The position numbers and the translations under genes were made by a program. From Halomonas cupida (GTDB lineage Bacteria; Pseudomonadota; Gammaproteobacteria; Pseudomonadales; Halomonadaceae), in assembly GCF_900142755.1 (NCBI RefSeq), contig NZ_FRCA01000019.1, positions 8,616 through 57,070 on the forward strand: a stretch of DNA of 48,455 nt. The letters run 5' to 3'. Positions 1 through 8,286 of this stretch are shown here, piece after piece. Under the pieces are notes generated by a model. That model had not been told where the DNA came from, did no database searches, and worked only from the letters and a program-made list of their open reading frames with translations. Position 1 is the first letter of the stretch; every line of letters starts with the position of its first letter.

Positions 1-50
1 TCCCTGTGCCGCCATTAACCCAACATGAAAGCATGCCGGGTTAATAATTG
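1..50 (+). repeat. Dispersed structured repeat, copy 1 (3' part, cut by window edge)
   Basis: The first 50 bases match copies at 17703-17752 and 22861-22998 almost base for base, and a more diverged copy at 39236-39401. The segment 15-44 folds as TTAACCC..CATG, loop AAAG, CATG..GGGTTAA with two A/C mismatches in the middle. The upstream hairpins seen in copies 3 and 4 would lie outside the window. It lies downstream of the 3' end of the minus-strand acyltransferase gene. Confidence 0.85.
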
Positions 51-71
51 ATTACTCTCGCGAGCAGAGGT

Positions 72-111
72 CAGCCTGCGACAGGTGATCGATATGCACC
101 ATCGCAGGCTG
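72..111. terminator. Strong hairpin downstream of the acyltransferase gene
   Basis: CAGCCTGCGA (72-81) pairs perfectly with TCGCAGGCTG (102-111), with a further GGTG/CACC pairing in the loop. It lies about 35 bases past the stop of the minus-strand gene at 147. No clear T-tract follows on the minus strand, so a role in termination or 3'-end protection is inferred from position. Confidence 0.5.
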
Positions 112-146
112 GTGGGAGAGGGGCTATCCCCCGGAAGAGGGAGGGG

Positions 147-1319
147 CTAGCGAAAAGATGTGGTGTTCGAGCAGTTGATGACTGGGTTGGCGTACTGGGT
201 CAGCCACCAGTGGCGCAGGTCGTCCGGGACTTCGCCGAGTCGTTGGGTAAAGCGGGTACGGTCGGCATCGGTCACTTCGCTCATGTCCAGCAACTCGGGG
301 TGGGTGCCCAGTGCCTCGAGTGCCAGATAATGGCTGGGAAAGAGGTGATACCCGCTGAGAACCTGGCGATCGATTTCCTCGGCGACCTGGTCCGGCGTCT
401 CGAACTGGTCACCGAGGGGAGTACCGAAGCGCAGGTGCACACGGCCCTTGTGGCCGGTGATGCCGGCAACAATGGAGCTGATGTCCTCGAATTCGCTCTT
501 GCGGTAACTACCTTCCTCATTGATCGCCTTGAGCTCGAGGGCCTTCTGCACATCGCAGGGGTCGTACTCGTAGCTGATCGACACCGGCACCAGACGCAGC
601 TCCTTGACACCTTCGCCGAGCGGTGCCTGGCGGTTGTCGGTGCGGTGGGCCATGGTCATCATCTTGATGATGGCCGGGTCGGTACGATCAATACCGTCCT
701 TGGCCCGACCTTCGCGCTGCGCCATCCAGATGGAGTGGTTGTCAGTGCAGATGGAGTGGCGGATATAGCTCGAGAGGTTCTGGTAGGCCGTCAGCATGGC
801 ACGCTTGCCCCGCGCACTGCGCGGCACGATGAAGCTCTTGTTGAGACGCATCAGGTCGGTGACATAAGGCTTCTTGAGCAGATTGTCGCCGATGGCAATA
901 CGCACGGTATCGCGACCGGCAAGATACAGCGCATAGTTGACGAATGCTGGATCCAGTGAGATATCGCGATGGTTGCCAATGAACAGGTAGGCGGTATCGC
1001 TATCGAGGCGATCGAGTCCATCGACCCTGAAGTCATCGGTGGAGGTGCGCAACATGCGTTGCATATACGCTGCAATGCGGCCCTGGAAACCCTTTACGGT
1101 GCAGACATCGCGTGTCTCGCGCTTGATGACCCAGCTCGCAAGTGTGCGTGATAGCCGCGGCATGTATCGTGACATGCGGGGTAGGCGGTAGCGGGTCAGG
1201 GCACCCAGTAGTTCGGGGTCTTCGGCAAGACGCGTCAGCGTGGCTGACACCTCGTCGTCCTGATAGGGACGAATGTCGTGCCAGGGGTCCTGGCGGGCAG
1301 GCTCGAGAGTCGATGTCAT
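147..1319 (-). CDS. Glycerophospholipid acyltransferase-family protein (PlsB/PlsC-like)
   Basis: This 390-residue protein probably moves an acyl chain onto a glycerolipid or related acceptor at the cytoplasmic membrane. Near residue 117 it shows NHRDISLDP, a variant of the NHxxxxD catalytic box of the glycerol-3-phosphate and lysophosphatidate acyltransferases, followed by FIVPRSARGKR, which fits the second acceptor-binding block. There is no obvious transmembrane segment. The N-terminal ~110 residues are longer than in PlsC and are unassigned. The start ATG overlaps the rdgC stop by four bases (ATGA), so the two genes are probably translationally coupled. The exact acceptor cannot be told from sequence. 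Confidence 0.75.
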   Translation of the reverse strand: MTSTLEPARQDPWHDIRPYQDDEVSATLTRLAEDPELLGALTRYRLPRMSRYMPRLSRTLASWVIKRETRDVCTVKGFQGRIAAYMQRMLRTSTDDFRVDGLDRLDSDTAYLFIGNHRDISLDPAFVNYALYLAGRDTVRIAIGDNLLKKPYVTDLMRLNKSFIVPRSARGKRAMLTAYQNLSSYIRHSICTDNHSIWMAQREGRAKDGIDRTDPAIIKMMTMAHRTDNRQAPLGEGVKELRLVPVSISYEYDPCDVQKALELKAINEEGSYRKSEFEDISSIVAGITGHKGRVHLRFGTPLGDQFETPDQVAEEIDRQVLSGYHLFPSHYLALEALGTHPELLDMSEVTDADRTRFTQRLGEVPDDLRHWWLTQYANPVINCSNTTSFR

Positions 1320-2266
1320 GATGTCGCCGCGAGAGATACGTTATCCATACTCGAGTGATTGGTTGCTTCACCGCCGAGCCAGTCGATCAGGCGATCGACG
1401 CTGTCACTCAGGGATTGAGCCATCAGCAGAAAGTCGGTTTCCATGCGCACCATGGCATCGTCACCGTCATCAGTCTGATTGGCTTCCTCGATCAGGGCGT
1501 CGTCAAAGGACAGTGACTTGACTGCCAGGTCGTCATGCAGGACGAAGCGCAGGCGGCCTTCCAGGCCGAGTGCCAGCTTGCTTGCCTGGCGACCACTTTC
1601 CAGCAACCGTTGAATGTCGTCACTGTCGAGGTCAACCTGGCGAGCGCGCAGAACACCGTCGTCGCCCTTGGCCTTCAGTTCCACCTGATCGCCAAGCAGC
1701 ATATCAGCCGGACGTGCCGCTGGGTCAGTCAACCATGTGGTCATTGCGCGAATCGGCAATGTCTGTGTGGCCAACGGCGTTACCTTGAGGCTGCCCAGGG
1801 ATTCACGCAACAGGTCGAGCAGTTCCTCGGCGCGTTTTCTGCTCGAGGTGTTGATGGCGATCATGTTGCGCCTGGTGTCCCACCACAGGTCTGTCTTCTG
1901 GCTGCGTACGAAAGCGCGCGGCAGCAACTCCTCGTAGACCTGTTCCTTGATGGCCTGTTTTTCCTGACGGCGCAGCTTGCGGCTTTCCCGTGCCTCGATT
2001 TCGGCGGCACGTTCATCGACCTCTTCGCGGACGACAGAAGCCGGGAGAATGCGTTCCTGACGCAGCGCAGTCATCAGGCGGTGGCCCTGCAACTCGTGGA
2101 GGTACTGAGTGCCTGCGCGTCCGGCCGGGGTTGTCCAGCCGATCCTGCGTGCTTCCGCGCCGCCCAGCGGGCGAAATGCCTGGGCGGCAAGAGCTGTTTC
2201 CAACTGAGTGCTGTCGAGGCTACTGGCGTCGTGCAGACGGTAGAGATGCAAGTGCTTGAACCACAT
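1316..2266 (-). CDS. rdgC: Recombination-associated protein RdgC
   Basis: RdgC is a nucleoid-associated, non-specific DNA-binding ring protein that limits RecA-dependent recombination. The 316-residue product opens MWFKHLHLYRLH, the typical RdgC start, and carries the family's ETALAAQAFRPLGG and GWTTP-type N-terminal blocks and a LPRAFVRSQ block near residue 110. Length fits the family (about 300). The reading frame is open further upstream, but the MWFK start at 2266 is chosen because homology begins there. The gene precedes and overlaps the acyltransferase gene by four bases. Confidence 0.9.
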   Translation of the reverse strand: MWFKHLHLYRLHDASSLDSTQLETALAAQAFRPLGGAEARRIGWTTPAGRAGTQYLHELQGHRLMTALRQERILPASVVREEVDERAAEIEARESRKLRRQEKQAIKEQVYEELLPRAFVRSQKTDLWWDTRRNMIAINTSSRKRAEELLDLLRESLGSLKVTPLATQTLPIRAMTTWLTDPAARPADMLLGDQVELKAKGDDGVLRARQVDLDSDDIQRLLESGRQASKLALGLEGRLRFVLHDDLAVKSLSFDDALIEEANQTDDGDDAMVRMETDFLLMAQSLSDSVDRLIDWLGGEATNHSSMDNVSLAATS

Positions 2267-2298
2267 GGAGCATTTCCCGGTACAGAAAGGAGGCACAT

Positions 2299-2340
2299 TA
2301 TGGACAATGGCAGCGATGGGTTCCAGTGGCGAAATGATTG
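2299..2340 (+). other. Possible 13-codon ORF with a near-perfect ribosome binding site
   Basis: GAAAGGAGG lies about 6 bases before ATG at 2299, followed by 12 further codons and TGA. The stretch lies in the divergent region before the thioesterase gene, opposite the rdgC leader. It could be a short leader peptide or chance; nothing else supports expression. Confidence 0.15.
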
Positions 2341-2395
2341 AGCACAGCCGTGGTTTTGCCTTTGTCATGCAGCATCTGGTCGCGGCAAGCGAGCA

Positions 2396-2411
2396 TCAAA
2401 CGTATGTTTGA
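2396..2411. promoter_or_regulatory. PsrA-like operator
   Basis: TCAAAC-GTAT-GTTTGA is a perfect inverted repeat. It fits the consensus known for the TetR-family fatty-acid sensor PsrA of Pseudomonas (C/G-AAAC, 2-4 bases, GTTT-G/C). It sits about 100 bases before the acyl-CoA thioesterase gene, so control by fatty-acid status is plausible. The regulator itself is not in the window. Confidence 0.5.
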
Positions 2412-2510
2412 ATTCGGTGTGGGCCCGCTTTACTCTGCCAGCAGCAATATTTTCTACTGTAATCACGTTCTCCATCACCACGTTCTCCGCCATCAAGGAG
2501 TACCTCTCCC

Positions 2511-3041
2511 ATGAACACTGATACTTCCGCGGGCGCTCAAACCTCCATAGGCACTAATACCTCTGAGAGCACTAATGCCTCTGAGGGCGCTGTTACTTCC
2601 GAGAACACTATTGCTTCCGAGAACAGCAAGGCGACTCGTGTTGAGCTGCGTGTACGTGGCTATCACCTGGATGGTTATGGGCACGTCAATCATGCTCGCT
2701 ATCTCGAGTTTCTCGAGGAGGGGCGCTGGGACTATTTCGATCATCACGCGGCATTGATGGAGCAGCTGCGTCACGGCCATATCGCTTTTGTGGTGGTCAA
2801 TCTGAATATCGATTATCGTGCTGCTGCGGTTGCCGGAGATGACCTGGCAGTGGAGACTCGCCTGGCTGAAATCGGTTCGCGCAGCGCAAAAATGGCTCAG
2901 CGCATTGTTCGCCGCAGCGATGGGCAACTGGTCTGTCGGGCGGTTCTGACCTTTGTGCTGCTGGATGTCGCGGAGAACCGTGCCGTCACCCTTGAGGGCT
3001 CGTTGCGTGAGTCATTGAGCGCCCTGGTTGCGGGTGAGTAA
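2511..3041 (+). CDS. Hotdog-fold acyl-CoA thioesterase with a repeat-derived N-terminus
   Basis: The 176-residue product is a 4HBT/YbgC-type thioesterase that would hydrolyse acyl-CoA in the cytoplasm. The core starts near residue 44 with RVRGYHLDGYGHVNHARYL, containing the D-x-x-GHVN active-site motif, followed by the long helix segment FLEEGRWDYF. The first ~37 residues are Ser/Thr/Asn/Glu-rich and are encoded by six in-frame 18-bp units (2514-2621), giving hexapeptides such as GTNTSE, STNASE and NTIASE. This extension is not part of the fold and looks like a tandem expansion, possibly disordered. An internal start after the repeats is not excluded, but the ATG at 2511 has a good upstream AAGGAG. 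Confidence 0.8.
   Translation: MNTDTSAGAQTSIGTNTSESTNASEGAVTSENTIASENSKATRVELRVRGYHLDGYGHVNHARYLEFLEEGRWDYFDHHAALMEQLRHGHIAFVVVNLNIDYRAAAVAGDDLAVETRLAEIGSRSAKMAQRIVRRSDGQLVCRAVLTFVLLDVAENRAVTLEGSLRESLSALVAGE
2514..2621 (+). repeat. Six in-frame 18-bp tandem units in the thioesterase N-terminus
   Basis: Units run 2514-2531, 2532-2549, 2550-2567, 2568-2585, 2586-2603 and 2604-2621. The last four are the most alike (for example ACTAATACCTCTGAG against ACTAATGCCTCTGAG). Because the unit is 18 bp, copy-number change would keep the frame. Confidence 0.85.
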
Positions 3042-3046
3042 AAACC

Positions 3047-3111
3047 GCCTGGACCACTTGCCTGGACCACTTGCCTGGATAACCCGCCTGGACAGCTCGC
3101 CTGGAAAGTCG
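3047..3111 (+). repeat. Five 13-bp tandem units between thioesterase and gyrA
   Basis: The unit GCCTGGACCACTT is repeated at 3047, 3060, 3073, 3086 and 3099. The first two are identical, the rest keep GCCTGGA and drift in the 3' half. The array begins 5 bases after the thioesterase stop and lies within the gyrA upstream region. Confidence 0.9.
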
Positions 3112-3223
3112 TGGGTGGCGCTGCGCCAGGGCACCTATCAGTGGTATGATATGGCGCTGTATTTGTGCGCCTTGCCACGTTGTGACGCGCCTACCTGTTG
3201 CTGCGCAAAGGACTTGACGACCC

Positions 3224-5998
3224 ATGGGTGACATCGCCAGAGAGATTCTGCCAGTCAATATCGAGGACGAACTCAAGCAGTCGTATCTCGATTACGCGAT
3301 GAGCGTGATTATCGGCCGTGCGTTACCGGACGTGCGTGATGGGCTCAAGCCGGTTCATCGACGCGTACTGTTCGCGATGAATGAGCTGAGCAATGACTGG
3401 AACAAGCCCTACAAGAAGTCCGCCCGTGTCGTGGGCGACGTAATCGGTAAGTATCACCCACACGGCGACAGTGCGGTATACGACACCATCGTGCGCATGG
3501 CGCAGAACTTCTCGATGCGGCACGTACTGGTCGATGGTCAGGGCAACTTCGGTTCCATCGATGGCGACAACGCTGCCGCGATGCGTTACACCGAAGTGCG
3601 CATGGCGCGACTGGCCCATGAACTGCTGGCTGACCTCGAGAAGGACACGGTCGACTGGGTCGACAACTACGACGGCACTGAACGCATTCCCGATGTGCTG
3701 CCGACACGGGTACCCAACCTGCTGATCAACGGCTCCTCGGGGATCGCCGTGGGCATGGCGACCAATATTCCGCCGCACAATATGGTCGAGGTCATCAACG
3801 GCTGTCTGGCGTTGATCGATGACTACACCCTGACCATCGACGATCTGATGGAATACATCCCGGGGCCGGACTTCCCGACCGGAGCCATCATCAATGGTCG
3901 CGCCGGTATTCTCGAGGCCTATCGCACCGGCCGTGGCCGCATCTACGTACGCGCCTGCCACACCATCGAGCATGACGACAAGACCGGCCGTGACCATATC
4001 ATTGTCACCGAGCTTCCCTACCAGGTGAACAAGGCGCGTCTGATTGAAAAGATCGCCGAGCTGGTCAAGGACAAGAAAATCGAGGGTATCGCTGAGCTGC
4101 GCGACGAGTCCGACAAGGACGGTCTGCGTGTGGTCATCGAAGTCAAGCGGGGCGAAAGCGGCGATGTGGTGGTCAACAACCTCTTCGCCCAGACTCAGCT
4201 GCAGAATGTCTTCGGCATCAACATGGTGGCGCTGGAGGACGGCGAGCCGAAGACCATGAACCTCAAGGAGGTTCTCGAGGCCTTCATCCGTCACCGCCGC
4301 GAAGTGGTTACTCGTCGTACCCTGTTCGAACTGCGCAAGGCGCGTGAGCGTGGCCATATTCTGGAAGGCCTGGCCGTCGCCATCTCCAATATCGACGAGG
4401 TGATCGAGCTGATCAAGGCCTCGCCGAATGCCGCTGAGGCGAAGGAGAAGCTGCTGGCACGCGCCTGGCAGCCAGGGCAGGTTACCGAGATGCTCGAGCG
4501 TGCCGGGGCCACTTCGTGCAAGCCGGAAGATCTCGAGGAAGGTTTCGGCCTGCTGGATGGTGGTAGAGAGTACCGCCTGTCGCCAGCCCAGGCTCAGGCC
4601 ATTCTCGAATTGCGCCTGCATCGCCTGACAGGGCTCGAGACCGAGAAGCTGCTCGACGAGTATCTGTCGATTCTCCAGGCCATCGCTGAACTGATGGCGA
4701 TCCTGGCCTCGTCTGAGCGTCTGCTTGAGGTCATTCGAGAAGAGCTCGAGGCGGTCCGTGATCAATATGGCGATAAGCGTCGCTCGGTGATTCAGGCCAG
4801 CCGTCTGGACCTGTCCATCGAAGACCTGATCGCCGAGGAAGACATGGTGGTTACCGTGTCGCGCAGTGGCTATGCCAAGACTCAACCGCTGTCGGACTAC
4901 CAGGCTCAACGTCGTGGTGGACGTGGCAAGTCGGCTACGGCCATGAAGGACGAGGATGTCATCGAGCACTTGTTGGTGGCCTCGACCCACGACACTGTGC
5001 TGCTGTTCTCGAATCGCGGGAAGGTCTACTGGCTCAAGGTCTACGAGATGCCGGCGGCCAGCCGTGGCTCCCGGGGTAAGCCGTTGGTCAATCTACTGCC
5101 GCTGGATGAGGGCGAGGCGATCAACGCCATCCTGCCGGTCAACGAGTATGATCCAGACAGCTACATCTTCTTCGCCACGGCTCGCGGCACCGTCAAGCGC
5201 ACCAGTCTTGAACAGTTCTCGCGGCCACGCAGTGTTGGCCTGATCGCCATCGATCTGGAAGAGGGGGATCGCCTGGTCGGGGCCGCCATTACCACGGGCA
5301 ACGATCATGCGATGCTGCTGTCCTCGAATGGCAAGGCCATTCGTTTCGAGGAAACCCAGGTTCGCGCCATGGGCAGAACCGCACGTGGTGTGCGCGGTAT
5401 TCGCCTGCTGAATGATGCCGAGGTGATCAGCCTGATCATCCCGCAGAGCCGCGAGATTGATGCCGAGGCCGAAGGCAGCGAAGAGTCGAGTGATGAGGTC
5501 GCACAGGTCACTGCGGGTGATGATCAGATATATATCCTGACCGCCAGTGAGAACGGCTACGGCAAACGCACTCGTCTTGAGGAGTTTCCGCTGCGTGGGC
5601 GTGGTGGCCAGGGGGTTATCGCCATGCAGACCAGTGACCGTAATGGCGCCCTGGTGGCCGCGATGCAGGTCTACTCCAGCGATGAAATGATGCTGATCAC
5701 TGATCGCGGCACTCTGGTCCGTACTCGGGTTGGAGAGGTGTCGATCACCTCGCGCAATACCCAGGGCGTGATGTTGATTCGTCTGGGTGAAGCCGAGTCT
5801 CTGGTCAAGACAGTTCGTATCGATGAGCTTGACGAGGAACCGGGCGTATCCGGCGAGGAAGGGGAAGACCCTTCTGCTGAATCCGTTGCGGAAGCTGCGT
5901 CCGGTGACGACATTGAAGACAACCGTTCCGAAGAAGGGCCGGCCGGCGATGGCGGTGCAGAAGGCGCTACCGACGACGGCAAGCAAGACGAAGAATAA
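3224..5998 (+). CDS. gyrA: DNA gyrase subunit A
   Basis: GyrA is the DNA breakage-reunion subunit of gyrase, which introduces negative supercoils as an A2B2 complex with GyrB. The 924-residue protein aligns without gaps to Escherichia coli numbering at the N-terminus: catalytic Tyr122 is in AAAMRYTEVR, and the quinolone-determining region reads HPHGDSAVYD with Ser83 and Asp87, the drug-sensitive state. The GyrA-box QRRGGRGK lies near residue 565 at the start of the C-terminal DNA-wrapping pinwheel. The last ~60 residues form a strongly acidic, low-complexity tail, longer than in many relatives and common in halophiles. serC follows after a hairpin. Confidence 0.98.
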   Translation: MGDIAREILPVNIEDELKQSYLDYAMSVIIGRALPDVRDGLKPVHRRVLFAMNELSNDWNKPYKKSARVVGDVIGKYHPHGDSAVYDTIVRMAQNFSMRHVLVDGQGNFGSIDGDNAAAMRYTEVRMARLAHELLADLEKDTVDWVDNYDGTERIPDVLPTRVPNLLINGSSGIAVGMATNIPPHNMVEVINGCLALIDDYTLTIDDLMEYIPGPDFPTGAIINGRAGILEAYRTGRGRIYVRACHTIEHDDKTGRDHIIVTELPYQVNKARLIEKIAELVKDKKIEGIAELRDESDKDGLRVVIEVKRGESGDVVVNNLFAQTQLQNVFGINMVALEDGEPKTMNLKEVLEAFIRHRREVVTRRTLFELRKARERGHILEGLAVAISNIDEVIELIKASPNAAEAKEKLLARAWQPGQVTEMLERAGATSCKPEDLEEGFGLLDGGREYRLSPAQAQAILELRLHRLTGLETEKLLDEYLSILQAIAELMAILASSERLLEVIREELEAVRDQYGDKRRSVIQASRLDLSIEDLIAEEDMVVTVSRSGYAKTQPLSDYQAQRRGGRGKSATAMKDEDVIEHLLVASTHDTVLLFSNRGKVYWLKVYEMPAASRGSRGKPLVNLLPLDEGEAINAILPVNEYDPDSYIFFATARGTVKRTSLEQFSRPRSVGLIAIDLEEGDRLVGAAITTGNDHAMLLSSNGKAIRFEETQVRAMGRTARGVRGIRLLNDAEVISLIIPQSREIDAEAEGSEESSDEVAQVTAGDDQIYILTASENGYGKRTRLEEFPLRGRGGQGVIAMQTSDRNGALVAAMQVYSSDEMMLITDRGTLVRTRVGEVSITSRNTQGVMLIRLGEAESLVKTVRIDELDEEPGVSGEEGEDPSAESVAEAASGDDIEDNRSEEGPAGDGGAEGATDDGKQDEE

Positions 5999-6008
5999 TT
6001 CGTGTCCC

Positions 6009-6041
6009 GTGCCCCTGGTGAAACCCTATCGTCAGGGGCAC
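6009..6041 (+). other. Intercistronic hairpin gyrA-serC
   Basis: GTGCCCCTG (6009-6017) pairs perfectly with CAGGGGCAC (6033-6041) around a 15-base loop, 10 bases after the gyrA stop and 35 before the serC start. No T-tract follows, so it is more likely an RNA processing or partial attenuation element than a full terminator. Confidence 0.5.
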
Positions 6042-6076
6042 ACGCATCGACAAACAGTGAAGGACACTGGACATCC

Positions 6077-7180
6077 ATGACGCGCCACTACAATTTCTGT
6101 GCAGGGCCTGCGGCTCTGCCGACTGCAGTACTCGAGCGGGCCCGCGAGGAGATGCTGGACTACCGAGGGCGTGGCCTCTCGGTAATGGAGATGAGTCACC
6201 GCTCCGAGGAGTACGTGGCCATCGCCGAGAAGGCCGAGGCTGATCTGCGCGAGTTGCTCGGAGTGCCGAGCCATTATCGCATCCTGTTTACCCAGGGCGG
6301 TGCCAGCCAGCAGTTCGCGGCCGTCCCCTGGAATCTGCTCGGCAAGGGCGGAACCGCCAACTTCATTGACACCGGCATCTGGGGCCACAAGGCCATCAAG
6401 GAAGCCCGGCATCTGTTCGGTGAGGCTCATGTTGCCGCCTCCAGCGCAGATCATAGTCATCTTGAAGTGCCTCGCCCGGAGGCCATTGCGCTGTCCTCTG
6501 ACGCGGCCTACCTGCATTTCACGCCCAACGAGACGATCGGTGGTCTGGCCTTCGACTATACGCCGCAGGTCCAGCGAGACGACGGCAGTGAAGTTCCACT
6601 GGTTGCCGATATGTCCTCCAGCATTCTATCCGGGCCATTGGATGTCTCTCGCTACGGGATCATTTATGCCGGTGCGCAGAAGAACATCGGTCCCGCCGGG
6701 CTGGTTGTGGTGATTGTGCGTGAGGATCTGCTGGATCGCGCGCGCGATGACATGCCCTCGTTGTTCAGCTATCGCGAGCTGGCCGCTGCCGGTTCGATGA
6801 TCAACACCCCGGCGACCTACAGCTGGTACCTGGCTGGGCTGGTCTTTGAGTGGCTGAAGAGCGATATCGGTGGTCTCGAGGCCATGGACGCGATCAACCA
6901 GCGCAAGTCCGACAAGCTGTATGCCGCCATCGACAACAGCGCGCTGTACAGCAACCCGATCGCCGTGGCCAACCGTTCGCGCATGAACGTGCCTTTCGTG
7001 CTGGCCGACAGTCGGCTCGACAAGGAGTTTCTGGCCGAGGCCGATCAGGCCGGGTTGTTGAATCTCAAGGGTCATCGCAGTGTGGGTGGCATGCGCGCCA
7101 GTATCTACAACGCGGTACCGGAAGCGGCCGTGGATGCGCTGGTGGCATTCATGAGTGATTTCGAGCAGCGGCGAGGCTAA
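6077..7180 (+). CDS. serC: Phosphoserine aminotransferase
   Basis: SerC converts 3-phosphohydroxypyruvate and glutamate to phosphoserine (serine synthesis) and also acts in pyridoxal phosphate synthesis. The 367-residue protein begins MTRHYNFCAGPAALP, the classic family start, and the PLP-binding lysine is Lys202 in YAGAQKNIGPAG. Length matches E. coli SerC (362). An in-frame ATG 75 bases upstream was rejected because it falls in the intercistronic hairpin region and homology starts at 6077, which has GAAGGA before it. The order gyrA-serC-pheA-tyrA/aroA-cmk-rpsA is the same as in pseudomonads and suggests one amino-acid/aromatic operon. Confidence 0.97.
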   Translation: MTRHYNFCAGPAALPTAVLERAREEMLDYRGRGLSVMEMSHRSEEYVAIAEKAEADLRELLGVPSHYRILFTQGGASQQFAAVPWNLLGKGGTANFIDTGIWGHKAIKEARHLFGEAHVAASSADHSHLEVPRPEAIALSSDAAYLHFTPNETIGGLAFDYTPQVQRDDGSEVPLVADMSSSILSGPLDVSRYGIIYAGAQKNIGPAGLVVVIVREDLLDRARDDMPSLFSYRELAAAGSMINTPATYSWYLAGLVFEWLKSDIGGLEAMDAINQRKSDKLYAAIDNSALYSNPIAVANRSRMNVPFVLADSRLDKEFLAEADQAGLLNLKGHRSVGGMRASIYNAVPEAAVDALVAFMSDFEQRRG

Positions 7181-7189
7181 GGGGACATC

Positions 7190-8284
7190 ATGAGCAAGCC
7201 GAACAAGCAGGACCTGTCTTTGCTGCGTGATCGCATCGATCAGCTCGACGGGGACATTCTGCGGTTGATCAGCGAGCGTGCCGAGTGTGCGCGGCAGGTC
7301 GCGGAAACCAAGACGGCGTCCGATCCTGATGCGGTGTTCTACCGCCCCGAGCGCGAAGCCCAGGTGCTGCGCCGGGTGATGGAGCTCAATCAGGGGCCGC
7401 TGGATAGCGAGGAAATGGCACGGCTGTTCCGCGAGATCATGTCGGCCTGTCTGGCGCTGGAACAGCCGGTCAAGGTGGCATATCTCGGTCCGGAAGGAAC
7501 CTTCACCCAGCAGGCGGCACTCAAGCACTTCGGTGAAAGCGCCATCAGCCTGCCGATGGCTGCCATCGACGAAGTCTTCCGTGAGGTTGAGGCGGGCGCC
7601 GTCAATTATGGTGTGGTGCCGGTCGAGAACTCCACTGAAGGTGTGATCAACCACACCCTTGATTCTTTCATGGACTCGTCGCTGCATATCTGTGGCGAAG
7701 TAGTCCTGCGTATCCATCATCATCTATTGGTGGCCGACACAACGCTCAAGGACAAGGTCTCGCGAATCTATTCGCACCCACAGTCCTTCGCCCAGTGTCG
7801 CAAGTGGCTGGATGCTCACTTCCCCCATGCAGAACGCGTACCGGTATCGTCCAATGCCGAGGCGGCACGGCTGGTCAAGTCGGAGTGGCACAGTGCGGCG
7901 ATCGCCGGGGACATGGCTGCCAAGCTGTATGGGCTGACCCATGTTGCCGAGAAGATCGAGGATCGCCCGGACAACTCCACGCGGTTCCTGATCATCGGCA
8001 ACCAGCAGGTGCCCATGTCAGGGGCCGACAAGACCTCGCTGGTAGTGGCCATGCGTAACCAGCCGGGCGCCTTGCACGACCTGCTCGAGCCGTTCCATCG
8101 CCATCAGATTGATCTGACACGTCTGGAAACTCGTCCATCGCGTACCGGCGTATGGAACTACGTGTTCTTCATCGACTTCGCCGGGCATCTCGATGAGCCA
8201 CGAGTGGCTGCCGTGCTGGATGAGGTGCGTCTGCGTGCTTCAGAGCTCAAGGTGCTGGGTTCCTACCCCCAGGGTGTACTCTAG
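7190..8284 (+). CDS. pheA: Bifunctional chorismate mutase/prephenate dehydratase
   Basis: PheA converts chorismate to prephenate and then to phenylpyruvate, the committed route to phenylalanine. In the 364 residues the AroQ-type mutase helix bundle is first (1-90, LRDRIDQLDGDIL), the dehydratase follows (about 95-270, VAYLGPEGTFTQQAA and the NSTRF catalytic motif), and a C-terminal ACT domain (about 280-364) carries GALHDLL and LETRPSR. The latter replaces the usual ESRP feedback motif by ETRP, a conservative change in the phenylalanine sensor. The gene starts 10 bases after serC. Confidence 0.97.
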   Translation: MSKPNKQDLSLLRDRIDQLDGDILRLISERAECARQVAETKTASDPDAVFYRPEREAQVLRRVMELNQGPLDSEEMARLFREIMSACLALEQPVKVAYLGPEGTFTQQAALKHFGESAISLPMAAIDEVFREVEAGAVNYGVVPVENSTEGVINHTLDSFMDSSLHICGEVVLRIHHHLLVADTTLKDKVSRIYSHPQSFAQCRKWLDAHFPHAERVPVSSNAEAARLVKSEWHSAAIAGDMAAKLYGLTHVAEKIEDRPDNSTRFLIIGNQQVPMSGADKTSLVVAMRNQPGALHDLLEPFHRHQIDLTRLETRPSRTGVWNYVFFIDFAGHLDEPRVAAVLDEVRLRASELKVLGSYPQGVL

Positions 8285-8286
8285 GA

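Noticed and set aside
48..959. 303-codon open frame on the plus strand
   Set aside because: Antisense to the acyltransferase gene, whose motif and rdgC coupling are clear; the product has no recognisable motif and starts in the dispersed repeat.
3464..3490. Possible quinolone-resistance change in gyrA
   Set aside because: Ser83 and Asp87 are both the sensitive residues.
3323..4990. 555-codon open frame opposite gyrA
   Set aside because: A shadow of GC-rich codon use in gyrA; the composition is typical of antisense frames and no motif is present.
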